A stretch of 64,000 bases of DNA from Ridgeia piscesae (GCA_025642075.2 JAODUO010000132.1:625001-689000), one strand, 5' to 3'; shown: positions 1-12,639, counted from the first letter of the stretch. The notes: a model not told the origin generated them from the letters alone. Numbers and translations: made by a program.

Positions 1-2149
1 CAATATCGTAATGCTAAATCAACAGATTCGCTTTGAGCGTTCGATAAGCAAACCTCTGCGTCATAGTAGATTAATTGTATATGATCTATAGCTACAGAGA
101 CAGTAGCCAGTTTTGTAACAATACTTACAGTTATACATTGTCATTGGGATAGGAACATGGATAATATAGGGGGGGGGGTTGAAGCTGACCAGAAACTTCC
201 AATGTAATTCAACCCGGTGAACCTCGAAACCCTATAGTAATGCTATAAAAAAGCTTCAAATTGCATCCCAAAATGTACACTAGCATATTTCTTAAATATT
301 AGGGGTTAGACTATATCCTATCTCCAGCCCCCAACCAACGTATTTTCATTGGTTCGATGCCAAGTGTACATAATAACCCACGTAAACCTGTAATGCAAAA
401 TGTGCATCGACGTTTCGTCACTGAAAAGAACTTTTGTAAACATTAACCAGACATCGCCCCGGCCACGGTAGACAGTTCATAGCTGGTTTGTCTTCGGTGT
501 GTGCGGAATACACAAGTATTATGTATCGCCAGGCCAAACCTCCGTACACCGTTCTGACAGCCGTACGAATGATGGCCCATGGCGTGGGAGTAGATCACAG
601 GGCCCGTGCATCACTGACTGGGTCGGTCGATCGGTCGTACGCACAGATATCTATGGTCGTACGAGACAGTAAATAAATTACCGACCGACGCGTTTTAAAT
701 AATTAACCGGCGCATTCATTGGCGATCGCTATCATTACGTAGGCCAATCGTATTTTAATAGCAATGCACATCTATTTATTAGCTTACATATTACGATTGG
801 TAGCTCACATAAATAATGATTAATAGTGTAAGTTATTATTCAAGGAAATATAATTAAAACTGCGATTAGCGCCGATTCTACGGGTTGCCAGCGAGGAGCC
901 TCGGGCCTGCCTTTGACTACGGGCTATAACAGAGCGTGCACTTATCGACTAGTGCAACATGCCCACGTCACCGATATCAGATATCTGACGGGGCGATCAA
1001 ATACCAGGTATATTGGTCAAGTTGCCAAGTCGCGGGTCAGTGCACTTAGTTTTTGTCATGTCATGAGCAAACACTGAACAATGACACGGAGTGACGTCAG
1101 AAAATACTGTGAGATCACGTTAGTGTTCATTGTATGGGCGTTGTTGTCGCCTGGGGCCGTGTTGATAGTTGTTGCTATGTGAGTCATGCCGTGATTGAGC
1201 GTTATACAGGTGCTCTAATTAACATGAGTTATCACCGAGGCTCTTAATTTTAGACGGTGTCATTCATCATGGATGCTTAAGAATCTGTAACTGTACCGCG
1301 TTGGTTTCAAGGATTTGTTTCCCTAGGAAGCTGGTGTGAATGACGGATAACCACGTGAGTACGCTGGATATACACCGCATGCACGCCACGTGTACGACTG
1401 ATATACGGATGGATGTATGGCGGGTGTACACAAGGTGTGTGGATATACACCTAGTGTACGGATACACCGAAGTCTGACCCAATGTATCGGGTGTACACAT
1501 AGTAGACGGGTGTGTACATGTGTACGAATGAACACATATTATACGGATGTACAATGATGTACACCGAGTGTACGGACACACACCGGACGTACGGGTACAC
1601 ACAACGTGTACGTCATGCCTACATTGTGTACGTTGGGTAGATACACATTGTGTACGTCTGCTGTACACCTTGTGTATCCAAAGCAGCGCTATTCCAGTGA
1701 GCAGACGATGTATCACGGAATAACATTTGCAGTCCACGTCGAAGCGTTGTCGTTGAGAACCCCGTGTAACCGTGTTGTCGGTGTTTACTAACAGCAACAC
1801 GTACACGATAATACTGTATGTGTAACTGGTTGTGTCCGGCGGGTGTAAACATATTCTCCTGCTGCCCGATGTTGCAGTCAGTAGACCTGTGTACCGTATG
1901 CCTCTATACGGTTCACTGTACATGCCGTACATTTCATATGGTATACGGTACGCTATGTTGTTTCTACAGGTGTCCATTGTGCTCTGTGCAGGAAGCCTAG
2001 GGTTATGTAACAGTGGCGCCACACTGTGGCTTGGTGGAGGACGTCATTGGTCGACTTGTACATCTGGAAGCGAAGGCCAGGATGTGTTAAATGTCAAATT
2101 TTTGTTCAATTTGTATGACGTTTGCGTGGTTATGGAAGATTCAAAAGAC
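1..2149. other. Intergenic flank, no gene recognised
   Basis: I see no coding region with family similarity here. Short open frames exist (for example 488-676) but have no recognisable motif or exon structure. A G-homopolymer lies near 170-178 and a TGTACR-rich degenerate repeat is listed separately. The rest is ordinary AT-rich sequence. Confidence 0.5.
1375..1690. repeat. Degenerate TGTACA/TGTACG-rich repeat
   Basis: The palindromic core TGTAC(A/G) recurs every 10-25 bases on both strands, in contexts such as GGTGTACAC and GAGTGTACGGA. Spacing is irregular, so this is an old, diverged tandem repeat rather than a clean array. Open frames across it are by-products of the repeat. Confidence 0.55.
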
Positions 2150-2405
2150 CTAGAGCGCCGTGGCTCAGTGGTAGAGTTTCGTGTTGCGGTGTGGGCAAGA
2201 TTTTTCACTCTACATAGCTCCAGTTCACTCGGCTATATAACTGAGTACCTGGCTATAGGCAGTTGTGGATATGTGTAGCTGGATGCTTCCCAAAGAAGTT
2301 GAGATAGTGTCTGATTGAACAGGTCTGCCAGGGAAGTAAAGTGTAAAACGCTTTGAGCAATCCTGTGGATTGGGTACTGCGCTATATAAGAACTTACCTT
2401 TTTTA
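2150..2405 (+). mobile_element. tRNA-derived SINE copy (internally deleted head)
   Basis: The left end has a tRNA-like A box (GTGGCTCAGTGGTAGAG). The segment that should carry the B box is deleted compared with the copies at 33.5 and 51.0 kb. The body (GAGTACCTGGCTATAG, CTGGATGCTTCCCAAAG) and the tail (GCGCTATATAAGAACTTACC) match the other copies in this window. The family is recognised from those internal comparisons; I do not assign a database name. Confidence 0.8.
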
Positions 2406-3322
2406 GTAATGTCCATTGGCAATGTATCATATCTTATATGGAATACCGATTTTTCAGAACCATATAAAAATACCGGTTCAATTATATACCGGTAACAGTC
2501 GGTTAAACAGAACAATGAGAGACCTCACACCGATGAGGTGGGACTCAATCAGTGTCGTCCCAATGGTCCTACTGCTATCTTAGTACACCATCAGCCCCAG
2601 GCCGCGACCACTTCCTACTCTCTCCACGTGTCGCTTTTGTCTTCACCGAACTTTCTGCCATAAGACCACATTACACAAGTCCCCAGACAAATTCAAACAA
2701 CCTGCACAATGCTATTTCTGTTGGGAATTCTAGTTGGCAATGACGGACGAAGCAACAGTAGAAGTCTTTGAAACCTTATGTCCATTCGAGATGTGTTGTA
2801 TCAAAACACGATAATTTCCCATCACTTTCTCTGCTACGTTTGTCTTGCATACCTAGGGTGTTATCTGCGCAACAAACCGATACATACGGGTGTAACTGTG
2901 TTTATGACCGCTGATTTTAAACACAACGACTTGTCGGATAAAACCGAAGTCTGGCGAACTGAACCGAGTATTCATGACCATGCATTTATGGATAGCATAG
3001 GCGGAGACCAAACTAGACACTTCCGCGGTATTAGTTGTTCGATATATTGTCTGGTTGAGAAGTGACCAATAAAACACGTTTGTAATTAAACGTAAGCATC
3101 GAATTACATAAAATAATTATGTAAACATGATCAATAAAACATTGCACACATTACAAAAGGTTTAAAATTGTTAAAGAAGAATTATTTTAATGTGTTTGAA
3201 TGTAGCGATACCTATGTTTTCTTGGTTCATGTTATTTAGTAAAAAAATTACTTCTGAAAACACTTTTTGTTTTCTCCGTCATTAATCCGTCGGGAAATGT
3301 CAAATAATTCAATCTTGTCATG
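2406..3322. other. Intergenic, contains part of a dispersed repeat
   Basis: Around 2660-2720 the sequence resembles 10280-10340 and 55385-55440 (shared words ACACAAGTCC, CAGACAA and CAACCTGCACA), so it belongs to a dispersed repeat family. The open frame at 2778-3065 has no recognisable motif. Around 3220-3290 there is weak similarity to the repeat at 31.04-31.16 kb (GTTCATGTTATTT). Confidence 0.45.
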
Positions 3323-3503
3323 TTTTTTGGTATAATCTTGGCAACAGGTTTAAAAAATTTGTTCCATAGTGATTTAGCGGCCATTTTAAAAAGGCCGCTA
3401 AATCACTATGGGACCAAATAGACAAAATGGCAACAAGGATGTTTAAGTTCTATTTTTCTATTTAGATGATTTAGAAACCTGTTGCCAAGATTATACCCAA
3501 AAT
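3323..3503. repeat. Long imperfect palindrome, MITE-like
   Basis: The outer arms pair GGTATAATCTTGGCAACAGG on the left with its complement around 3475-3500. The inner arms are a perfect 19-bp inverted pair at 3364-3382 and 3393-3411, separated by about 10 bases. The structure has no coding capacity, as expected of a miniature inverted-repeat element or snap-back repeat. It lies about 160 bases upstream of the BTBD17-like start codon. Confidence 0.75.
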
Positions 3504-3663
3504 ATGCTTCCTTTACACTTGCCGACGCACTACATACGGTTGTCTCTCACAGCCTTCTTCAGCGGACTCAATTTCGCGGTCGTGTCCTGTAAAGTGGTGC
3601 TTCTCCTCGTACGACCGTCGTAACGACGTGTCTCTCTTGTAGCCCGCGTGCCGTCCGCCGGCC

Positions 3664-6600
3664 ATGGAGACTCCGGACTCCACCGAGTCCCCCTCCTCCA
3701 CCCAGCAGGTGCTGCGGGACGAGGCGAGCTTCATCCACGACGTCGCCCAGTTCTACAACCAGACTGACCTCGCTGACGTCACACTGCGCGTCGGTGACGT
3801 CACCTACCCCACACACCGCTTCGTGTTGGCCAAGTCGAGCGACGTCTTCCGGTCGATGCTCTACGACGAGGCGTGGGCCGACAACCGGAAGGAGGAGATG
3901 ACGCTCAGCGAGAGCCCAGAATGCACCGCGGTGTTCGACCGGTTCCTGCGGTATTTGTACACGGCCGAGGTTGTGATTGGCACCGATAGCGCCATCGGTA
4001 TACTGTGTCTCGCCGACAAGTACCAGGTGAGACTATAAGAGGGAGGGAGAGGAGAGGGAGAGGGAGAGGGGAGGGAGGGGGGAGGGGGACGGGGAGGGGG
4101 AGGGGACGGGGGGACGGGGCGGGGGGGGGGCGGGGGGCGGGGGGGCCGGGGGCCGGGGGACGGGGACGGACGGACGGACGGACGGCGACGGCAGCGGACG
4201 GACGACGGACGGACGGACGGACGGACGGACGGACGACGGACGGACGGACGGACGGACGGACGGACGGACGGACGGACGGACGGACGGACGGACGGACGGA
4301 CGGACGGACGAGACGGACGGACGGACGGACGGACGGACGGACGGACGGACGGACGGACGGACGGACGGACGGACGGACGGACGGACGGACGGACGGACGG
4401 ACGGACGGACGGACGAGACGGACGGACGGACGGACGGACGGACGGACGGACGGACGGACGGACGGACGGACGGACGGACGGACGGACGGACGGACGGACG
4501 GACGGACGGACGGACGGACGGACGGACGGACGGACGGACGGACGGACGGACGGACGGACGGACGGACGGACGGACGGACGGACGGACGGACGGACGGACG
4601 GACGGACGGACGGACGGACGGACGGACGGACGGACGGACGGACGGACGGACGGACGGACGGACGGACGGACGGACGGACGGACGGACGGACGGACGGACG
4701 GACGGACGGACGGACGGACGGACGGACGGACGGACGAGACGGACGGACGGACGGACGAGACGGACGGACGAGACGGACGGACGCGACGGACGGACGGACG
4801 GACGGACGGACGGACGGACGGACGGACGGACGGACGGACGGACGGACGGACGGACGGACGGACGGACGGTCTTCTGCCTGCAACTTTAAAGGTGACGTCA
4901 TGTTCGACAGGTGACGTCACTCAAGGACCTGTGCACGCGCTACATGGCGGAGAACAGTCGCAGTCCGCGCGTGCGCAACGCTCTGGCGTGGTACCCGTGG
5001 GCGAAGGCCCTACACCTCGAGTCCTTGGCGCGCCAGTGCACTCGCACCATCGCGTGGAACTTCGACGCGATCGTCTCGTCCGACGACTGGGTCGGCATGG
5101 ACGCTGACTTCGTCGCCGATATGGCCGGTTCCTCGGAGCTGGTGGTCAACAACGAGTGGTCAGTGTGGGAAGCGCTGTCCACCTGGCTCCTGCACGGCTC
5201 GCGCGGGGAGGTAATGATAAGTAATTAATATTATTATTATTATAATAATTTATTATTATTATTAATTTATTCAGCCTTCGTTGCCGGAGAAGAAACACAA
5301 AAATAAATATTATACATACATAATTATACATGCATTCACATATAAAAGACACATGGTAAAAAAGTAATGTCTAATAAAGTAAATAGCAATAATACACAAT
5401 AGCAATTAATAATAATAATAATTGTACAAGGATATCCGCAGCGCGTTTGTGGTCAGGTAGGATAGGATGCAATTTGTCTCAGTTAAACATGCTATTTTGA
5501 TATGCGGTAATCGGGCACACGCTGTAGGAAAGAGTGCGACACATCAGCTGTCGAAGCACGATTCCCGCCCGGCCGCACGCTGAGGGAATCTCTGATTTAT
5601 AAAGCGCCGTATATCCAGAATATAATTTAACTCATAGGCACATAATATACAACATTGTTAAAACAACTTTATTAAAATCATAATATATAACTAAACGTAT
5701 CCGTAATATATTAGAATAAAACTAATAATAAAGTAGATTAATAAGTTAATAATAACGAAAAATATGTTGTTGCGTACATTGATGATCTGAGCTAAATCTA
5801 TTTATCGATCTATCGATCTATCGATCTATCGATCTATCGATCTATCGATCTAACGATCTATCGATCTATCGATCTATCGATCTATCGATCTATCGATCTA
5901 TCGATCTATCTATCATCAACCAGGATTCGCTGACGGAGAACGCGAAGCGCCTGCTACCACTCGTCCGCTTCCCCCAGATGCTCGTGTCCCAGCTGAAGCG
6001 CCTCGAGGGCTGTGAGTTGGCGGGGGAGGCCGGGTGTCGCTCCCTGCTTCACGACAAGCTCGGGGCCGCCTATCGCTTCCGCGCCCTCTGTCCCGCGCAG
6101 GGCAGCCTCGATATCACCTTCAGCGATGACGTCACCTACATGCCACGTGACTACATCGACCTCGTTGTCGACCGTGTCCGCATGCAGAACACGCTGCGCT
6201 TCGGTATTCAGGTGAGAGCGGGTTGTGGTGGGTGGATAGGGGGATGGGGGAGTGGATGGGGGGGGGATGCATAGATGGGTGGATGGGTGGATGAGTGGGT
6301 GGATGGATGGATGGATGGGGGTGTGTGGATGCATGCATGGATGAATTGATGGATGGATGGATGGATGGATGGGTGGATGGATGGATGGATGGATGGATGG
6401 ATGTGGATGGATGGTGGATGGATGGATGGATGGATGGATGGATGGATGGATGGATGGATGGATGGATGGATGGATGGATGGATGGATGGATGGATGGATG
6501 GATGGATGGATGGATGGATGGATGGATGGATGGATGGATGGATGGATGGATGGATGGATGGATGGATGGATGGATGGATGGATGGATGGATGGATGGATG

Positions 6601-7533
6601 GATGGATGGATGGATGGATGGATGGATGGATGGATGGATGGATGGATGGATGGATGGATGGATGGATGGATGGATGGATGGATGGATGGATGGATGGATG
6701 GATGGATGGATGGATGGATGGATGGATGGATGGATATTTTTGAGAGAAAAACGTCACTTTCTAATTCATATTGTGTCGGAACGTTATAATGTAACGATCT
6801 GATACAGAATTTTACCTGGTCACCTAGTCACATGGATATTATGCGTTCGATGGATTTGTTGAATTCACGAGACCATTCGCCTGAGTACCGACTTGTTGTA
6901 TACGTGCGCGCATATATTGCGCGCACGTATACAACAAGTCGGTCTCGTGAATTCCCAAAATCCATCGAACGCATAGTATCTATGTATCGATTAAAACTAT
7001 CTCCCGTTCAGAAATACATGATGTTATACTTCATTTAACGTGTAGGCTATACTGCAAACAAAATAGCTAACACTTCCAAGGTACTACGTTGCCAGGCGCA
7101 ATGCAGCAGGAAAGCTAACAGTGATCTGACGTATACCACAGGTTGACGTTAAGATGTATCGCGGCGCGCTGCCATCTGAAACGCGCGACGCTGATTGGAA
7201 GATCAACTACCGGAAGCAGAATGACGTATGGACCCTGCAGGTTTGTAACGTTGCTCTGATTGTCGTATTGGAGCGAAACCGCCGATTGACTATCGACCGA
7301 TTGCTTATTGCTGAGAACATATCCAACAGTAGATAAATAAAACATGGTATTGTCGCCAGAAACAGAATGGATAGAGTCTATTTCAATTATCAACATAGAG
7401 TAGACCCATTTCTACTTAATTGTTTGAAATAGAAAACAGACAACTGTGTTTTGTTAAGTATAATAACTGTATCACAGCGCGGTAAGCGGTAGATATATAT
7501 ACGTGTGCGTGCGTGCGTGCATGCATGCGTGCA

Positions 7534-7565
<32 letters not shown>

Positions 7566-7854
7566 TGTGTCGTGCGTGCGTGCGTGCGTGCGTGCGTGCG
7601 TGTGGCAGGTTTGATTTCGTTGACCGACGTGTGCATGTTGACAGTTGTATGCGCACGAGTCGGCGATGATCGGAAACGAGGCTCGGGTGGAGGTGAGCGT
7701 CATCGTGTACAACGAGGGCAATCAGGTGATCCAGGTGCATCGCGAGCCGACGTTCGCGTGCACGCGCGGCACCGCCATGAACATTGCCGTGACGATAGAG
7801 CAGTCGGACATCGCAGACCACATGGCCGTCCTACTGAAGACAGTGCCGTCGTGA
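3664..7854 (+). CDS. BTBD17: BTB/BACK protein, BTBD17 (Tango10)-like, 5 exons
   Basis: Five exons join in phase 0 at every junction: 3664-4026, 4911-5210, 5924-6211, 7142-7240 and 7645-7854, giving about 419 aa. All have GT-AG borders. The start is GGCC-ATGG with G at -3, and the conserved frame opens there. Residues about 30-135 form a BTB domain ([20 protein letters not shown], then [16 protein letters not shown]). A BACK-like helical region follows in exons 2-3 ([16 protein letters not shown]). Exons 3-5 encode a beta-rich C-terminal region as in BTBD17. BTB proteins of this kind dimerise and can act as adaptors for Cullin-3; that role is inferred here. No hydrophobic signal peptide is visible, unlike vertebrate BTBD17. 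The exons are strongly GC-rich at third positions, unlike COG3 and PGK. BTB/BACK identity is near certain; the BTBD17 assignment is from memory of the family. Confidence 0.82.
4040..4872. repeat. Intron 1 satellite: purine-rich, then (GGAC)n
   Basis: Directly after the exon 1 donor the intron is GGGA-rich, then becomes a nearly pure GGAC tetranucleotide array of about 700 bp with rare GGACGAGAC interruptions. The array ends about 40 bases before the exon 2 acceptor. Both strands read open as Arg/Pro/Ser/Val or Thr/Asp/Gly/Arg repeats; these frames are spurious. Confidence 0.97.
5211..5923. repeat. BTBD17 intron 2 with (TCTATCGA)n satellite
   Basis: The first 580 bases are AT-rich with no gene. 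From about 5800 to 5912 the unit TCTATCGA repeats, with one TAACGA variant, and stops about 10 bases before the CAACCAG acceptor of exon 3. The unit is self-complementary (ATCGAT). Confidence 0.93.
6240..6735. repeat. BTBD17 intron 3 (GGAT)n satellite
   Basis: A degenerate GGGT/GGAT-rich start at about 6225-6415 leads into a nearly pure ATGG tetranucleotide array about 320 bp long. Reading frames here give Met-Asp-Gly-Trp or His-Pro-Ser-Ile repeats and are not genes. Confidence 0.97.
6841..6975. repeat. Cruciform-type inverted repeat in BTBD17 intron 3
   Basis: Outer arm ATGCGTTCGATGGATTT pairs with its complement at the right end, and GAATTCACGAGAC pairs with GTCTCGTGAATTC. The inner arm ACCGACTTGTTGTATACGTG pairs with the mirrored copy after a short GCGCGCATATATTGCGCGC centre. 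About 14 bases of the left arm (6873-6886) are unpaired. It is a near-perfect snap-back of about 60 bp per arm. Confidence 0.85.
7501..7603. repeat. BTBD17 intron 4 (GTGC)n microsatellite
   Basis: A GTGC tetranucleotide array with GTGCATGC variants, about 40 bases upstream of the exon 5 acceptor GTTGACAG. The gene therefore carries tandem repeats of this class in all four introns. Confidence 0.95.
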
Positions 7855-8330
7855 CGCTAACGGCACTGTCTCGTCAGCTGTCGTCAAGCTAAAGGCACCG
7901 TCTCTCGTTAGCCATTGATACGCTAGCGGAACGGTCTCGTTAGCCGCTGGGACGTTAACGGCACCGTTTCGTTAGACATCGTGACGCTAACAGTACTGTT
8001 TCGTTAGCCGTCGTGACGGGAATGGCACCGTTTCGTTAGCCGTCGTGGTGTTAATGGCACTGCCTCGTCAACTGTCGTGAAACTAACGGCACTTGCTTGT
8101 TAGCCGTCTTGATGCTAACGGTATTGTCTCGTTAGCCGTTGGGACGCTAACGGCACTGTTTCATTAGTAGTCGTGAAACTAACGATACTGTTTCGTTAGC
8201 CGTCGAGACGCTAACGGCTTTGCCACGTCAGATGTCGTGACGCTAAAAGGCACTACCTAGAAAAACATCATGACGCTAACGGTACAGTCTCGCCACCCGT
8301 CGTGGCGTCTACGATACTGTCTCGTCAGAG
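7848..8330. repeat. 32-bp hairpin minisatellite overlapping the BTBD17 stop codon
   Basis: About 15 diverged copies of a 32-bp unit run from the last codons of BTBD17 into the 3' flank. The consensus begins CGTGACGCTAACGGCACTGT and ends with CGTTAGCCGT. GCTAAC and GTTAGC within each unit are complementary, so each copy can fold as a short hairpin with a loop of about 12 bases. The TGA stop of the gene is part of the first unit (CGTGACGCTAAC). If transcribed, the proximal 3' UTR would be a row of small hairpins. Confidence 0.88.
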
Positions 8331-9774
<1,444 letters not shown>

Positions 9775-9945
9775 ACATTCTTAGCGCAGTATCCAGCCCT
9801 TAGGACATACCAAAACGTGTTACAGTTCGCTCCCTGACAGACTCTTCAATCGAACACCATCTCTTCTCTGGGAAGCATCCAGCCACGCTGCAATTGATGC
9901 GCGAAGACTGCTCGTACACATATATCAACCACTGTCTATGCTCTT
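9775..9945 (-). mobile_element. SINE body and tail, reverse orientation
   Basis: The reverse complement reads ATAGACAGTGGTTGATATAT, then GAGCAGTCTTCGCGCAT and GGCTGGATGCTTCCCAGAG. It matches, in order, the body of the SINE copies at 33.5 and 51.0 kb. The tRNA-like head is missing, so the copy is 5' truncated. The tail is diverged (GGATACTGCGCTAAGA). Confidence 0.75.
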
Positions 9946-10054
9946 CTCTGCCATCTCTTTCCAAACCTATGTGTTCCTCGTTACCTGTTACGTAGTCGAT
10001 TCCTACGTATTATTTCTATAGAGCAAACAGGGGTAAAATACGTAGGACAACATT

Positions 10055-10345
10055 TGATTGTTCCATATGCGTCATGATAATGTTTCCTTCATTTCCTACA
10101 CGATTTCAACAGATGTGTTATTGACAATTTCAGTACATGTAAAACCTCCACTGTCAAAAGTGCTCTGGGAATTCCCCAATCAATATCACACTTGTATCAA
10201 TACGCGGAAAACACCATGTGACATCTGTCATAATGTGACAGTTCTGTTGCCGCGCAGCAAAACAAACATAATGTCTACTCATCTACACTACACAAGTCCT
10301 CACAGAAATTCAGACAACCTGCACAGTGTCTTTATATCGGGCACT
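10055..10345. repeat. Dispersed repeat copy (also at 2.66 and 55.3 kb)
   Basis: The segments GTTTCCTTCATTTCCTAC and CACAGAAATT(C/T)AGACA occur here and at 55300-55440 in the same order. The second half also matches 2660-2720. This copy holds about 140 extra bases between the two segments. It has no coding features. Confidence 0.6.
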
Positions 10346-10468
10346 CTTTCGTCGATCTGGGAATGGTGGGCGAACCCATAATGTGGACTTTCGACACAAA
10401 CTGGAGTGCTTTGACTTCGACTTAAGTCTTACCTGCGCTCGCTGACACGGTGTCATATTATAGATGTC

Positions 10469-10527
10469 ATTTCATCGACAAATTTCAACCTTCATTTCTT
10501 AACTGTATTATTAGTGGTTAACATATT
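10469..10527. repeat. Left direct repeat flanking the CR1-like LINE
   Basis: The sequence starting ATTTCATCGACAAATTTC and ending GTGGTTAACATATT recurs immediately after the LINE at 11853-11914, with a few substitutions and a small length difference. This is the layout of a target-site duplication, but about 60 bp is long for one. Confidence 0.8.
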
Positions 10528-11746
10528 TTGGTTGATTTTCTTGTTAAAAATAAATTGATAAACCCATCTCAACATGGGTTTTTAAAAGCGAGGTCATGCT
10601 TAACAAATATGTTATGTTTTTTGGAAGATGTCACAAAGTGGGTAGATGAGGGATCACCAGTAGATATAATCTATTTGGATTTTAAAAAAGCCTTTGACAA
10701 AGTGCCACACCAAAGACTACTACTTAAACTAAAGGCCCATGGCATAGGAAATGGTATGATCAACTGGATAGAAAAATGGCTTATTGATAGAAGACAAAAA
10801 GTAGTAGTTGATGGGGAGGTTTCAAACTGGAAAGCGGTTTTGAGTGGAGTACCGCAGGGATCAGTACTGGGACCTATTTTATTCTTAATATACATCAATG
10901 ATTTGGATGATGACATAACAAGCAAGGTGTTGAAGTTTGCGGACGACACAAAAGTGTTTAGGAAAATTAAAAGTGATGCAGATAGACAGCATTTACAAGA
11001 TGATCTTAAAAAGTTGATAGAATGGTCTGAGAAGTGGCAAATGCTGTTTAATTTTGGAAAGTGTAAGTGCCTCCACACAGGACATGGGAATGAAGATGCA
11101 CAATATGCAATGGGTGGTACTGTACTAAATACTACCTTAAAGGAAAAGGACTTAGGGTTAACTATTAGTGCTGACATGAAGGTGTCAGAGCAGTGTGGAA
11201 TTGCAGCAGCGAACGGAAACCAAATTCTTGGATTAATCAGGCGAAATTTAGTGTACAAAGAAAAAGAACTAATAATACCGCTGTATAAAACAATAGTTAG
11301 GCCTCACTTAGCATATTGTATACAAACATGGAGGCCATATCGCAAGAAGGATATTGATATGCTAGAAAGAGTACAAAGGAGAGCAACCAAAATTTATTCC
11401 AAAACTCAGGAATATTAGTTATGAAATGCGTCTAAAAGAATGTGGTTTAACAACACTAGAAACCAGAAGATTGAGAGGAGATCAGATTGAGGTGTTTAAA
11501 ATATTGAATGGGTATGAAAATATTGACAGAAATATTTTTTTCACAGTCAAGGAAGAGAGAAGGACTAGAGGACATGGAGTTACATTAGCAAAGAAGCAGT
11601 GTAGACTGGATATTAGACAATTTTCATTTTCACAAAGAACAGTAAACGAATGGAACAGATTATCAGCTGATTGTGTAGGTGCTAGTAGTGTTAATATATT
11701 TAAAAATAAAATCGACATATACCTAAGACGGGCGGGGTATACTTAG
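10528..11746 (+). pseudogene. Reverse transcriptase of the CR1-like LINE, frameshifted
   Basis: The first frame (10528-11418) encodes finger, palm and thumb regions of a non-LTR reverse transcriptase. Motif A is YLDFKKAFDKVPH, the following block is SGVPQGSVLGPILF, and the catalytic motif FADDTK is intact. A further block is IVRPHLAYCIQTW. The second frame (11426-11746) continues the C-terminal region (RRLRGDQIEVFKILNGY). The reading frame breaks between about 11385 and 11425, so one small indel separates the parts. With no 5' half and a broken frame, the copy cannot make a complete protein. The CR1 clade is assigned from motif pattern only; a Rex-like or L2-like element is possible. Confidence 0.88.
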
Positions 11747-11852
11747 ATAGATAGGTTGGTCTCTCGATAAGCCAAATGGCTTCCTAGTCCACCTGCCATC
11801 TAGAGTTGAATCTCTAGGTGGAAATCTTGTTAAATCTTGTTAAAAAATGTAA
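10528..11852 (+). mobile_element. 5'-truncated CR1-like non-LTR retrotransposon
   Basis: The insert lies between two direct repeats of about 60 bp. It carries the reverse transcriptase and C-terminal region of a CR1-group LINE. Its 3' end has a short tandem tail (AAATCTTGTT twice) rather than poly-A, which is typical of CR1/L2-type elements. The endonuclease half is absent, consistent with incomplete reverse transcription at insertion. Confidence 0.85.
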
Positions 11853-11914
11853 ATTTCATCGACAAATATCAACCTTCTTCACTTCTTAACTGTATTATTC
11901 GTGGTTAACATATT
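11853..11914. repeat. Right direct repeat flanking the CR1-like LINE
   Basis: Matches 10469-10527 with mismatches such as AAATATC for AAATTTC and TTCGTGG for TTAGTGG, plus a 3-bp length difference. It follows the element's tandem tail directly. Confidence 0.8.
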
Positions 11915-12489
11915 CATGTAAATTATGCACCATGTAACTAATTACGTGTACCATTAAACATATTGTTACAATACCAGTAACAATATAATATTATTTTATA
12001 TTTTGCGTGGAACAACAAACATGGGGAATGTCTCGCCTCACGTGTGGCGTTGTACGTAGCGAACAATTCCTGCCGCTGAAAAATACTGCTCAAACTTAAT
12101 GCGCATGTCCGGAAGTACAGATCTTCGCGTTGAGTAGCAGGGGTACTAAAACAATTGAGATTTTTTTAAGTTAGATGAAAACGTGTTTGCCAAATAAACT
12201 TTCTTGTAGAATTATGACAATGTATACAGAATATAATAATGCATGAATTATAAGTGTACATAAAGTCACCTGCCAACAAGTCTGAACGTGCCCATTAAAG
12301 CAATGATGATTAAGGGTCGGTGTGGCAGTATTTTACGACGGCAAGATAGTTCGGCCCTTGCTGGGTATACTCAGTGAAACACAATGTTAAATGGGAGTCA
12401 CTTCAAACCAGGTAGCAATATTACACAGTGAAGTACAAATTGAAGCAGGACTTACTTCAAACCAGGTTGCAATATTAAAGGGGCTAGTG
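11915..12489. other. Intergenic, no gene; short direct repeat
   Basis: No coding similarity. The words CTTCAAACCAGGT(A/T)GCAAT occur at about 12402 and 12453, a two-copy direct repeat of about 52 bp spacing. Confidence 0.5.
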
Positions 12490-12605
12490 TGTAGAGCGCA
12501 GTGGCGCATTGGCGCAGTGGCTATAGCATCGAACCAACCATCGAGAGGACCCGGACTTGAACCATGCGCTGCCGCCTCGAAGCTTCAGTGAGTTCGTGGG
12601 CAACA
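12490..12605 (+). mobile_element. tRNA-like SINE head fragment
   Basis: GGCGCAGTGGCTATAGC resembles a tRNA A box, and GACCCGGACTTGAACC, about 35 bases later, resembles a diverged B box. No acceptor stem or cloverleaf could be closed, so this is read as a SINE head rather than a tRNA gene. It differs from the main SINE family of the window. Confidence 0.5.
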
Positions 12606-12639
12606 GGAAGAAAGCAGAAAATCATGAACATTATGCTTA

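Noticed and set aside
1267..2022. 251-residue minus-strand frame rich in Thr/Arg/Cys/Tyr
   Set aside because: It follows the degenerate TGTAC-rich repeat and has no domain.
3861..4920. Long open frames of Arg-Pro-Ser-Val or Thr-Asp-Gly-Arg repeats on both strands
   Set aside because: They are translations of the (GGAC)n satellite in BTBD17 intron 1, with no start context or conserved domain.
5954..6802. Frames of Met-Asp-Gly-Trp and His-Pro-Ser-Ile repeats
   Set aside because: They are translations of the (GGAT)n satellite; the real coding exon 3 is on the plus strand in another frame.
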